NCBI RefSeq assembly: GCF_014779655.1
Contig: NZ_JACXYX010000003.1
Location: 124,001-188,000, forward strand
Source of the DNA: Nocardioides ganghwensis
Lineage (GTDB): Bacteria > Actinomycetota > Actinomycetes > Propionibacteriales > Nocardioidaceae
DNA: 64,000 nt
Direction of reading: 5' to 3'
The translations under genes and the position numbers were made by a program. The notes beneath the pieces were generated by a model that worked only from the letters and a program-made list of their open reading frames with translations, was not told where the DNA came from and did no database searches. Below are positions 31,525 through 38,429 of the stretch, piece after piece (the first letter of the stretch is position 1; each line of letters begins with the position of its first letter).

Positions 31525-31568
31525 GCGTCATACCGATCCGGACCCATGCGTGCGGATCGGTATGACGC
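31525..31568. repeat. 44-bp GCGTCATAC palindromic repeat, copy C (likely operon terminator)
   Basis: Perfect 16-bp arms (GCGTCATACCGATCCG and complement) around a 12-nt loop containing ACCCATGCGT, starting 9 bp after the acyl-CoA dehydrogenase stop. Same length as copies A and B near 14.7 kb. Confidence 0.75.
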
Positions 31569-31576
31569 TCCGGTGA

Positions 31577-31582
31577 CAGGAT
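31577..31582 (+). promoter_or_regulatory. Candidate -10 box, leaderless (membrane protein 31589)
   Basis: CAGGAT ends 6 nt before GTG 31589; there is no Shine-Dalgarno sequence. Confidence 0.45.
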
Positions 31583-31588
31583 CGGGGC

Positions 31589-32092
31589 GTGACATCTCGG
31601 GGGTGGTGGGTGCTGATGGGCGTCGGCGTCGCGCTGATGGCCGCAGCGAGCGTGTGGGCTCCGCCGCAGCCCGAGCTGATCGCCGGAGGCTCGTGCAACG
31701 TCGCGCCGTGCGGGACGCTCGAGGACCCCGGGCGCTGGCGCAACGCCTGGTTGCTCTGGCTCGCCGGAACGGCACTGGCGCTGCCGGCGACGGCACTCGG
31801 CGTACGCCCGTCGCGGGTGCCGCGTTGGCCGGTGTTCCTGACCGGGGTGGTCGTGGTGTCGGCGCTGGTCGTGACCGTCGCCCTCGCCGCAATGGCGGCC
31901 TCGCTCGTCACCTCCGTGCACGGAGCCGCGACGACGGCCGTGGTGTGCGTGATCCTGCCGGCGGTCGCGGCGGTGAGCAGCTGGGTCAGTCGCAGGTGGT
32001 CGTCCGGCCGACGAACCAGCCCTTCGGCACCCGGTGCTCGGCCTCGACGACCACGAGGGGTCGGTCGTCGGCGTCGTAGGTCGTGTAGGTGA
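31589..32092 (+). CDS. Hypothetical small membrane protein
   Basis: A 167-residue protein with three membrane segments (about 6-24, 52-70, 82-133 as two helices or one long pair) and an outer loop with two Cys (GGSCNVAPCG, about 34-43). The final 30 residues are Arg/Ser/Pro-rich and come from a 107-bp overlap with the convergent gene, so this tail may be poorly conserved. I do not recognise the family. Confidence 0.6.
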   Translation: MTSRGWWVLMGVGVALMAAASVWAPPQPELIAGGSCNVAPCGTLEDPGRWRNAWLLWLAGTALALPATALGVRPSRVPRWPVFLTGVVVVSALVVTVALAAMAASLVTSVHGAATTAVVCVILPAVAAVSSWVSRRWSSGRRTSPSAPGARPRRPRGVGRRRRRSCR

Positions 32093-32321
32093 CGACGTCG
32101 ACGTAGGTGCGCGACGACTCCGACGTCCAGTGGTCGGCGTCCTCGAGGAAGCCGGCCACGGCGGCGTCCGCGGTGGCAGCGCCGGGGTCGTGCTCCCCGA
32201 CGAGACCGCCGGGAGTGAAGGCGCCCGAGCAGTCCTCGAGGGGACCGGCCGGCGAGAAAGCCCGGTCCGCGGCGAAGCCGAGGCCCGCGACCACTGCGAG
32301 GAGCAGCGCCACCCACTTCAT
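31986..32321 (-). CDS. Small secreted protein
   Basis: A 111-residue protein with a signal peptide (KWVALLLAVVAGLGFAADRA, residues 2-21). The mature part has two Cys (C31 and C110) that could pair, and a WTSESSRTYVDVVTYTTYD strand-rich segment with polar alternation. The family is unrecognised. Its own -10-like ACCCTA (TAGGGT on the minus strand) suggests a separate leaderless transcript. It overlaps the end of the convergent membrane-protein gene. Confidence 0.65.
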   Translation of the reverse strand: MKWVALLLAVVAGLGFAADRAFSPAGPLEDCSGAFTPGGLVGEHDPGAATADAAVAGFLEDADHWTSESSRTYVDVVTYTTYDADDRPLVVVEAEHRVPKGWFVGRTTTCD

Positions 32322-32327
32322 GGCGCG

Positions 32328-32333
32328 ACCCTA
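32328..32333 (-). promoter_or_regulatory. Candidate -10 box, leaderless (secreted protein 32321)
   Basis: TAGGGT on the minus strand, 6 nt before ATG 32321. Confidence 0.4.
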
Positions 32334-32355
32334 GCCTCGCGATGCGACGGACGTG

Positions 32356-32436
32356 CACCGTGCAGGCAGTTGGGGACCGCGCGGCCTCGGCTGAGCGTGG
32401 TCGTGGGCCCCCGAGCCCCGAACTGCCTGCATGGTG
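32356..32436 (-). terminator. Large inverted repeat after the FAD oxidase gene
   Basis: Arms 32356-32375 and 32416-32436 share TGCAGGCAGTT and near-matching flanks, around a 40-nt loop. It begins 22 bp past the oxidase stop, so it probably ends that transcript. Confidence 0.55.
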
Positions 32437-32457
32437 TCGGCCCGCGGTCCGACAGGG

Positions 32458-33852
32458 TCACCCCAGCGGCGGGATGTTGGCGTTCCCCCGGAAGACGTTG
32501 GCGGGGTCCCACGCGGTCTTCAGCGTCCGCAGCCGCGACCACTGCTCGGGGCTGTACGCCTCCTGCACCCGCGCCTGGGCGTCGTCGCTGGTGAAGTTCA
32601 CGTACACGCCGCGGCTGTGCGGGGCCAGCGCGTCGAAGAAGCCGCGCACCCAGGCCCGGTGCCGGTCGGCGTCGCCGGCCTGCTCCGGCAGCCACGAGGC
32701 GACGATGTTGATGTCGTGGCTGGCGTCGCGGTGGGGGAAGGCGGTGGCGTCGTCGGGCACCCGGCTCATGGCGCCGCCGAAGCTGAAGATCGGCACGGTC
32801 GACAGCGGGCTGCTGATGGTGGCGAGGTGCTCGCAGATCGTGTCGATGACCGCGTCGGTGAGCGGGCCGAGCCGGTGCGACTTCCAGTAGTAGTGCCGCC
32901 CGTGCGGCACCGCCGGGTCGAGGAACTTCTGGTGGGCGACGTAGGGCTTCGGCGCGACCGTGTCGAGCACCGGGGTGCCCAGCGCCCGCACCGGGGCGAG
33001 CACCCGCTCGCCGTCCTCGACCGGTCCGGCGTAGGTCGCCACCAGGCCGATGATCGGCTTGCCGTGGAGGTGCTCGGGGAAGAGCGGCAACGCCGGGGCC
33101 AGCCGCAGGTTGGCCATCAGGCCGACCTCATCGGGTGCGTCGGCGATGAAGTCGCGCAGGAACGCGAGCACCGCCGGTGCCTGGTCGGCGGGCCAGGCGA
33201 CGAGCCCGGCCAGGATCGTCGGCCCGAGCGGCTGGAGCTCGAAGGTGAAGTCCGTGACGACGCCGAAGTTGCCGCCGCCACCGCGCAGGCCCCAGAACAG
33301 GTCCGGGTTCTCGTCCGCCGAGGCCCGCACGATGTCCCCGTCGGCGGTGACGACCTGGCACGAGCGCAGGGCGTCGATCGCCAGGCCTGTCTTGCGCATC
33401 AGGTGCCCGATGCCGCCGCCGAGCGTCAGACCGCCGATGCCGGTGTGGCTGATGTAGCCGCTGGTCATGGCCAGCCCGAAGGCCTGGCTCTCCCGGTCGA
33501 CGTGGGCGTTGAGCGCTCCGCCCTGCGCGGACACGGTGCGGGCCACCGGGTCCACCACCGTGCCCCGCATGCCGGACAGGTCGACGACGACGCCGTCGTC
33601 GACCAGCGAGTGGCCGGCGATCCCGTGGCCGCCCCCGCGTACGGCCACCGGCAGGTCGTGGGCGCGCGCCCAGCGCAGGGCCGCGGCCACGTCGCTGGCT
33701 CCCTCGCAGCGGGCGAGCAGCGCCGGACGGCGGTCGATCTCGCCGTTCCAGATGCGGCGCTGGTCGTCGTACGCCGGGTGGTCGGGGGTGATGAGGTCGC
33801 CGGCGAAGTCGCCGGCGAGGGCCTCGGTGGTGGGCATCTCGAGCGTGGTCAT
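32458..33852 (-). CDS. FAD-linked oxidase (berberine-bridge-enzyme type)
   Basis: A 464-residue flavoprotein of the PCMH-type FAD/BBE family that oxidises small alcohols, amines or sugars with O2. The FAD-attaching His is in VAVRGGGHGIAGHS (about 68-81). The second, Cys attachment site of bicovalent members is not present at TGIGGLTLGGGIGHL (about 136-150), so flavin is probably held by one bond. The C-terminal BBE segment is YVNFTSDDAQARVQEAYSPE. GGAGGAG precedes ATG 33852. It is divergent from an HxlR regulator that likely controls it. Confidence 0.92.
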   Translation of the reverse strand: MTTLEMPTTEALAGDFAGDLITPDHPAYDDQRRIWNGEIDRRPALLARCEGASDVAAALRWARAHDLPVAVRGGGHGIAGHSLVDDGVVVDLSGMRGTVVDPVARTVSAQGGALNAHVDRESQAFGLAMTSGYISHTGIGGLTLGGGIGHLMRKTGLAIDALRSCQVVTADGDIVRASADENPDLFWGLRGGGGNFGVVTDFTFELQPLGPTILAGLVAWPADQAPAVLAFLRDFIADAPDEVGLMANLRLAPALPLFPEHLHGKPIIGLVATYAGPVEDGERVLAPVRALGTPVLDTVAPKPYVAHQKFLDPAVPHGRHYYWKSHRLGPLTDAVIDTICEHLATISSPLSTVPIFSFGGAMSRVPDDATAFPHRDASHDINIVASWLPEQAGDADRHRAWVRGFFDALAPHSRGVYVNFTSDDAQARVQEAYSPEQWSRLRTLKTAWDPANVFRGNANIPPLG

Positions 33853-33925
33853 GGGTCTCTCCTCCGTGGGTGGGTGCTGCCCGACCAGCGTCCGTGGGTG
33901 GAGGAGTGGCGCGCGAGTATCGATC

Positions 33926-33939
33926 CTGTACTGGTACAG
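33926..33939. promoter_or_regulatory. HxlR-type operator palindrome
   Basis: CTGTAC-TG-GTACAG lies 27 bp before the HxlR start and 74 bp before the oxidase start. It is a perfect 6-bp inverted repeat in the shared promoter region, fitting GTAC-containing HxlR sites. Confidence 0.55.
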
Positions 33940-33954
33940 AACCCATAGCGGTCC

Positions 33955-33960
33955 TACCGT
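33955..33960 (+). promoter_or_regulatory. Candidate -10 box, leaderless (HxlR gene)
   Basis: TACCGT ends 6 nt before ATG 33967. The CTGTAC palindrome ends 15 bp upstream and so covers the -35 region. Confidence 0.4.
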
Positions 33961-33966
33961 CGGGAG

Positions 33967-34641
33967 ATGGCAACCACCTACGGTCAGTTCTGCCCAGTGG
34001 CGATGGCCTCGGAGGTGCTCACCGAGAGGTGGACGCCCCTCGTGGTCCGGGAGCTCCTGTGCGGCAGCACGCGTTTCAACGACCTCCGTCGCGGGGTCCC
34101 GCTCATGTCACCGGCGCTGCTGTCCAAGCGGCTCAAGACCCTCGAGCGCGTCGGTGTCGTCGACCACGTCGGCGGCGAGTACCACCTCACGGCCGCGGGC
34201 GAGGAGCTCCGGCCCGTCATCGAGTCGCTGGGCATGTGGGGGCAGCGCTGGGCGAGGGGGGACGTGATCGCCAAGCACTACGACGCCTCGCTGCTCATGT
34301 GGGACATCCACCGCAACGTGGACACCGACGCGCTCCCCGAGAGCCGGGTCGTCGTGCACTTCCACCTGAGGGGCTCGAGCGACAGGAAGAGCCACTTCTG
34401 GCTGGTGCTGGAGTCGCCGGCCGTCGACCTGTGCCTGACCGATCCGGGCCACGACGTCGACGTGGAGGTCGCGGGGCACATCGAGACGATGGTGGACTAC
34501 TGGATGGGTCGCCGCGACCTGCTGGGTGCGGTGAAGGCCGGTGACCTCGCCATCGCCGGACCGCGACCGCTCGTCCGGGCGCTGCCGACGTGGTTCACCC
34601 GCAGCACGTTCGCGTCGGTGCCCCTGCCCGAGGTGGGCTGA
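33967..34641 (+). CDS. HxlR family regulator with C-terminal SCP2-like domain
   Basis: A 224-residue protein, twice the usual HxlR length. The winged helix occupies about 5-100 (ERWTPLVVRELLCGSTRFND, then LLSKRLKTLERVGVV). C13 in FCPVAM is the Cys often used by HxlR proteins for redox or quinone sensing. The C-terminal 110 residues (VVVHFHLRG to PRPLVRALPTWFTRS) resemble the sterol-carrier-like ligand domain seen in some actinobacterial HxlR proteins. It is divergent from the FAD oxidase, and so is probably its regulator. Confidence 0.88.
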   Translation: MATTYGQFCPVAMASEVLTERWTPLVVRELLCGSTRFNDLRRGVPLMSPALLSKRLKTLERVGVVDHVGGEYHLTAAGEELRPVIESLGMWGQRWARGDVIAKHYDASLLMWDIHRNVDTDALPESRVVVHFHLRGSSDRKSHFWLVLESPAVDLCLTDPGHDVDVEVAGHIETMVDYWMGRRDLLGAVKAGDLAIAGPRPLVRALPTWFTRSTFASVPLPEVG

Positions 34642-34679
34642 CCGCGTCGGGGTGTGGGCACGGTGTCGGACGCCTTTGG

Positions 34680-34685
34680 CAGGAT
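34680..34685 (+). promoter_or_regulatory. Candidate -10 box, leaderless (YjbR-like gene)
   Basis: CAGGAT ends 6 nt before GTG 34692. Confidence 0.45.
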
Positions 34686-34691
34686 CTCGCC

Positions 34692-35084
34692 GTGGCCCTC
34701 GCCGACCGTCCGCTCGTGCCCGAGGAGTGGGTGCTGCGCATCGACGCCGTGCTCGGCCGGTTGCCGCGCTGCCGGCAGGAGGCGGCGTGGACCGGTACGC
34801 GGTGGCGCGTGGGCGGCGCGACGGTGGCGCACGTCTTCGGCGGGGAGGACCAGGTCTTCCGCATCACGTTCCGCGGCGAGCCCGACGAGGTGGCGGCCTT
34901 CGAGCACATGGGCGACCCCTACTTCCGGTCCGGCTGGGGCGGCAACGTCATCGGGATGGTGCTCGACGAGGAGGCCGGCATCGACTGGGAGGAGCTGGCC
35001 GAGCTGCTCACCGACTCCTACTGCCTCCAGGCCCCCACCCACCTCGCCCAGCAGGTCGAGCGCCCGGCGGTCGACGGCACCTGA
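34692..35084 (+). CDS. MmcQ/YjbR family DNA-binding-like protein
   Basis: A 130-residue protein with the compact alpha/beta pattern of the YjbR/CyaY-like fold: TRWRVGGATVAHVFGGEDQV in the first half, PYFRSGWGGNVIGMVLDE in the middle and a Trp-Glu-Glu-Leu helix at the end. YjbR proteins are often annotated DNA-binding, but the function is unproven. GTG 34692 is chosen on the CAGGAT box; the frame is open further upstream into the previous gene. Confidence 0.75.
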   Translation: MALADRPLVPEEWVLRIDAVLGRLPRCRQEAAWTGTRWRVGGATVAHVFGGEDQVFRITFRGEPDEVAAFEHMGDPYFRSGWGGNVIGMVLDEEAGIDWEELAELLTDSYCLQAPTHLAQQVERPAVDGT

Positions 35085-35107
35085 GCGGGCGGTTCCCCCC
35101 GCCCCGG

Positions 35108-35113
35108 CAGGAT
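35108..35113 (+). promoter_or_regulatory. Candidate -10 box, leaderless (acyltransferase-like gene)
   Basis: CAGGAT ends 7 nt before ATG 35121, favouring that start over the in-frame ATG 35112, which lies inside the box. Confidence 0.45.
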
Positions 35114-35120
35114 GGGACGC

Positions 35121-36263
35121 ATGACCGCGACGCGCCTGGGCCGCCTCGTCGGGCTCGACGTCGCCCGGTGCCTCGCGCTGCTCGGCATGGTCGCCACCCA
35201 CGTGCTCGACGCCCGCACCCCGGACGGCGAGGTCGCGACCGCGCAGCTGCTGGCCGGCGGCCGGGCGTCGGCGCTCTTCGCCGTGCTGGCCGGGGTGAGC
35301 CTGGCGCTGATGACCCGCGAGCCGCTGCGCGGGCGCCCGCTCGTCCTGCGCTCCGCGGGCATCGCCGGCCGGGCGGTGCTCATCGCGCTGCTGGGGCTGC
35401 TGCTCGGCGGCCTCGACAGCGGCGTCGCCGTGATCCTCACCTACTACGGCGTGCTGTTCGTCCTCGGCCTGCCGTTCACCGTCCTCCGCCTGCGGTCGCT
35501 GGTCCCGCTCACGGTCGGGTGGGTGGTCGTGGCGCCCGCGGTCTCCCACCTGGTCCGTCCGCACCTGCCCGAGCGCGGCTTCGACAGCCCGTCCTTCGAG
35601 CAGCTGGCCGACCCGGGACAGCTGGCCAGTGAGCTCCTGCTCACCGGCTACTACCCGGTCGTGCCCTGGCTGGCCTACCTCCTCGCCGGCATCGCGCTGG
35701 GCCGGCTCGACCTCCGCGACACCTCCCTGCTCGGCGCGCTCGCACTGGGCGGCCTCGGCACCGCGGTGCTCGCCACCCGGGTCTCGGGCGCGCTCGTCGA
35801 CCCGGCCGTGGCGTCGGAGAACGCGACCGGCATGTACGGCACGACGCCCGCGGACGGCGACTGGGACTGGCTGCTGGTCGTCGCACCGCACTCGGCGACA
35901 CCGTTCGACCTGGCCCAGACCATCGGCAGTGCGGTGCTGGTGATCTGCGCCTGCCTGCTCCTCGAACGGCTCCTGCCCCGCGCCGTGACGGCTGTGCTCG
36001 CCGTCGTGCTCGGCGCCGGGGCGGCGACCCTCACCCTCTACTCCCTGCACGTCGTGATGCTGACGCCGCAGGTGTGGCCGGAGGAGGAGCCGTCCGCGTA
36101 CGTCTCCCACGTCGTCGTGCTGCTCGCCCTCGGCGCGGTGCTCCGGCTGCTGCGTCGGCGCGGGCCGTTGGAGGCCGTGGCCGGGCTGCCGGTCCGCCTG
36201 GCCCGGTCCGCGGCCACCGGCGACGACTCCCGTACGCCTCAGCGCAGCGGCACGAACCGGTAG
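35121..36263 (+). CDS. Polytopic membrane protein, DUF1624/HGSNAT-like acyltransferase
   Basis: A 380-residue membrane protein with about ten helices. The first segment, RLVGLDVARCLALLGMVATH, carries the D-x-x-R-x(8-9)-H pattern of heparan-alpha-glucosaminide acetyltransferase-like proteins (DUF1624/DUF418), which move acyl groups across the membrane. A long extracytoplasmic loop occurs near residues 225-260. The substrate is unknown. The last 25 bp overlap the convergent pcm gene. Confidence 0.8.
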   Translation: MTATRLGRLVGLDVARCLALLGMVATHVLDARTPDGEVATAQLLAGGRASALFAVLAGVSLALMTREPLRGRPLVLRSAGIAGRAVLIALLGLLLGGLDSGVAVILTYYGVLFVLGLPFTVLRLRSLVPLTVGWVVVAPAVSHLVRPHLPERGFDSPSFEQLADPGQLASELLLTGYYPVVPWLAYLLAGIALGRLDLRDTSLLGALALGGLGTAVLATRVSGALVDPAVASENATGMYGTTPADGDWDWLLVVAPHSATPFDLAQTIGSAVLVICACLLLERLLPRAVTAVLAVVLGAGAATLTLYSLHVVMLTPQVWPEEEPSAYVSHVVVLLALGAVLRLLRRRGPLEAVAGLPVRLARSAATGDDSRTPQRSGTNR

Positions 36264-36790
36264 CGCCCGTGCTCGGTGACGACCGCGCCCGGGTTGGTGA
36301 CCCGCAGCATGGTGCCGTCCACCGGCACCACCAGGACGCCGTCGTCGGCGAGCTGGTCGACGAGCGCGGTGGGCAGCGACCGCGCCATCGCCGAGACCAG
36401 GATGCGGTCGTACGGCGCGCCGTCGGGGTCACCCAGGAGGCCCGGGGTCGCGAGCCGGATCGTCGCCCAGGGGCGGTGGGTGCGGGCGAGGTTCGCGCCG
36501 CCGAACGACACCAGCTCCGGCTCGAGCTCGACCCCGAGCACGACGCCGCTCGGTCCGACCAGGTGCGCGAGCAGCGCGGTCGTCCACCCCGATCCGGCAC
36601 CCACGTCGAGCACGTGCTGCCCGGGGCGTACGTCGAGCAGCCGCAGCATGTCGTCGACGGTGCGCGGCTGGGAGTTGGTCTGTCCGGCCGCGATCGTCAG
36701 CGGTCCGTCGTAGGACGCGCGCCGACGCACCCCGCGGGGGAGGAAGTCCCGCCGCGGGGTGGCGTCGAAGGCTGCGTCGACGGAGTCCAT
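36239..36790 (-). CDS. pcm: Protein-L-isoaspartate O-methyltransferase
   Basis: A 183-residue SAM-dependent enzyme that repairs isoaspartyl residues in damaged proteins. The SAM motif is VLDVGAGSGWTTALLAHLVG (about 66-85), preceded by the PIMT signature SYDGPLTIAAGQTNSQPRTV (about 27-46). The length is at the short end for the family. It lies last in the VOC-cupin-pcm group. Confidence 0.88.
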   Translation of the reverse strand: MDSVDAAFDATPRRDFLPRGVRRRASYDGPLTIAAGQTNSQPRTVDDMLRLLDVRPGQHVLDVGAGSGWTTALLAHLVGPSGVVLGVELEPELVSFGGANLARTHRPWATIRLATPGLLGDPDGAPYDRILVSAMARSLPTALVDQLADDGVLVVPVDGTMLRVTNPGAVVTEHGRYRFVPLR

Positions 36791-36831
36791 CACAGGGAGT
36801 GCACCACACGGAGTGCACTGGGCGCGCCCCG

Positions 36832-37311
36832 TCAGAGCCAGTGGTTGTCGTGCTCGCGCATGAAGCGGTCGTAGGCGTCCTCGTCGAAGTCGCCGATGCC
36901 GGCGGCCAGCCCCTCGAAGTAGGCCTCGCGCGGAGCCCCCGGCGCGAAGTGGAGCAGCATCTCGGCGGCACCGTCCTCGTTGCGGAAGCCGTGGATGCCG
37001 CCGGCCGGCACGTGGGCGAAGTCGCCGGCGTGGCACGTGAGCCACGTCGAGCCGTCGAAGATCCTGACGGTGCCCTCGAGGACGTAGAACGACTCGGTGA
37101 TGGTCCGGTGGAAGTGCGGCCCCGGCCCGCTCGGGGGTCCGGCGAACTCCCACCGGTAGAGGCCGAACGTGCCGGCCGTCTCGGTGCCCTGGGCGAGGTA
37201 GAAGACCTTGTTGCCGTTGGGGTAGACGACGGCCGGCTCGACCGCGGCGCGGACGACGTGGGCGGAGACCTCGCCGGAGTCGCCGTGGTAGAGCGGCGGC
37301 GGGTAGCTCAT
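36832..37311 (-). CDS. Cupin domain protein
   Basis: A 159-residue single-domain cupin. Motif 1 is GPHFHRTITESFYVLEG (about 70-86), giving two His and a Glu metal ligand; motif 2 includes HVPAGGIHGFRN (about 105-116). The C-terminal helix is acidic. It may be an oxygenase, isomerase or sugar-binding protein. ATG 37311 overlaps the VOC gene stop (ATGA), so the two are co-translated. Confidence 0.85.
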   Translation of the reverse strand: MSYPPPLYHGDSGEVSAHVVRAAVEPAVVYPNGNKVFYLAQGTETAGTFGLYRWEFAGPPSGPGPHFHRTITESFYVLEGTVRIFDGSTWLTCHAGDFAHVPAGGIHGFRNEDGAAEMLLHFAPGAPREAYFEGLAAGIGDFDEDAYDRFMREHDNHWL

Positions 37312-37772
37312 CTCGCCGCCGCGGTGTCGTAGGCGTCCTGCACCTGCTCGGTCGTGGCAGCGTTGGGCTGGCTGACCCGGATGTGGTTGCCGAACGGGTC
37401 GCGGAGCCCGAAGTCGGTGCCGTAGGGCTGCTCGACCGGCTCCTGGGTGATCTCGACGCCGGCGTCGCGGAGGGCGGCGTACGTCGCGTGCACGTCGTCG
37501 CTGGTGAGGAAGACCCCGCCGAGGGCGCCCTTGGCGACCAGCTCACGCACCTGCGCGGCCGTGGCCTCGTCGTGCTGGGGCCCGCCGACGAGCTCGAGCA
37601 GCAGGGAGGTGTTCTGGCCGGGGACCCCGACGGTGAGCCACCGCATGAAGCCGAGGTCGATGTCGTCGCGCACCTCGAAGCCGAGGTGGGTCGTGTAGAA
37701 GTCGAGCGCCTCGTCCTGGTCGAGGACGGGGACGCTGCGGATGTGGAGCGCGGTGATGTGGTTGGTGTTCAT
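37308..37772 (-). CDS. VOC (glyoxalase/extradiol dioxygenase) family protein
   Basis: A 154-residue protein with one pair of beta-alpha-beta-beta-beta modules. It starts ITALHIRSVPVLDQDEALDF and ends with FGLRDPFGNHIRVSQP. Possible metal ligands are H10, E60 and a Glu/Asp near 112. Single-module VOC proteins serve as lyases, isomerases or antibiotic-binding proteins. The TAGCGT box upstream may give it its own promoter. Confidence 0.87.
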   Translation of the reverse strand: MNTNHITALHIRSVPVLDQDEALDFYTTHLGFEVRDDIDLGFMRWLTVGVPGQNTSLLLELVGGPQHDEATAAQVRELVAKGALGGVFLTSDDVHATYAALRDAGVEITQEPVEQPYGTDFGLRDPFGNHIRVSQPNAATTEQVQDAYDTAAAR

Positions 37773-37779
37773 GTCGAGG

Positions 37780-37785
37780 ACGCTA
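37780..37785 (-). promoter_or_regulatory. Candidate -10 box, leaderless (VOC gene)
   Basis: TAGCGT on the minus strand, 7 nt before ATG 37772. Its TAG is also the stop of the AraC gene, so chance is possible. Confidence 0.35.
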
Positions 37786-38232
37786 GTCAGCGTCGACCTC
37801 TCCGCGCTTCTCCGAAACGACTGTCTGGCGCTCCCGCGGCCGGGTCCACGCCGCGATGAAGCACGAGGGCACCGCCACCGGCGCGTGCTCGGCCCGGAAC
37901 TCGCTCGGCGAGCGCCCGACGACGTTGCTGAAGGTGCGGCTGAAGGTGCCGAGGCTCGCGAAGCCGACGTCCCAGGCGATGTCGGTGACCGGGCGGTCGG
38001 TCTGTCGCAGCAGGGTCATCGCCCGCTCGACCCGGCGGCGCTGGAGGTAGCGGTGCGGGGTCTCGCCGAAGACGTCCTTGAAGACGCGGCCGAACTGCGA
38101 GGGCGACAGGTGCGCGACCGCGGCGAGGGTGGGGATGTCGAGCGGGTCGGCGAAACGCCGGTCCATCTCGTCGCGGGCACGCAGCATCCGGCGGTTGGTG
38201 TCCTCGCGCGCGGAGCGTGGTCGCTCGGGCAT
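37783..38232 (-). CDS. AraC family transcriptional regulator
   Basis: A 149-residue protein, mainly the two helix-turn-helix motifs of AraC/XylS: FADPLDIPTLAAVAHLSPSQ at about 28-47 and PVTDIAWDVGFASLGTFSRT at about 77-96. It lacks the usual N-terminal ligand domain, like the SoxS/MarA size class. ATG 38232 is chosen because the frame upstream encodes non-conserved residues over a hairpin. It probably regulates the VOC-cupin-pcm genes downstream. Confidence 0.87.
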   Translation of the reverse strand: MPERPRSAREDTNRRMLRARDEMDRRFADPLDIPTLAAVAHLSPSQFGRVFKDVFGETPHRYLQRRRVERAMTLLRQTDRPVTDIAWDVGFASLGTFSRTFSNVVGRSPSEFRAEHAPVAVPSCFIAAWTRPRERQTVVSEKRGEVDAD

Positions 38233-38239
38233 GGCCCCG

Positions 38240-38245
38240 AACCTA
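38240..38245 (-). promoter_or_regulatory. Candidate -10 box, leaderless (AraC gene)
   Basis: TAGGTT on the minus strand ends 7 nt before ATG 38232. Confidence 0.45.
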
Positions 38246-38264
38246 GTCGCCCGCTCCGACACGC

Positions 38265-38303
38265 GACAGCGGCACGACCCCGGGGGAGGGCCGTGCCGCT
38301 GTC
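38265..38303 (-). terminator. Hairpin terminator of the sigma/membrane-protein operon
   Basis: Perfect 12-bp arms GACAGCGGCACG and complement around a 15-nt loop, between the stop at 38430 and the AraC promoter. Confidence 0.65.
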
Positions 38304-38429
38304 TGTGCGTTGTGGGACGTGGATCTCGCGTGTTCTGGGGGGATCCTCGTACGCCGGCGGGAGGTCGGTGCACGAGGGCGCGAGAGCCGGTCCTGCGGAA
38401 CGCGGCCGCCGCCGGTGTGAACCGGACGT

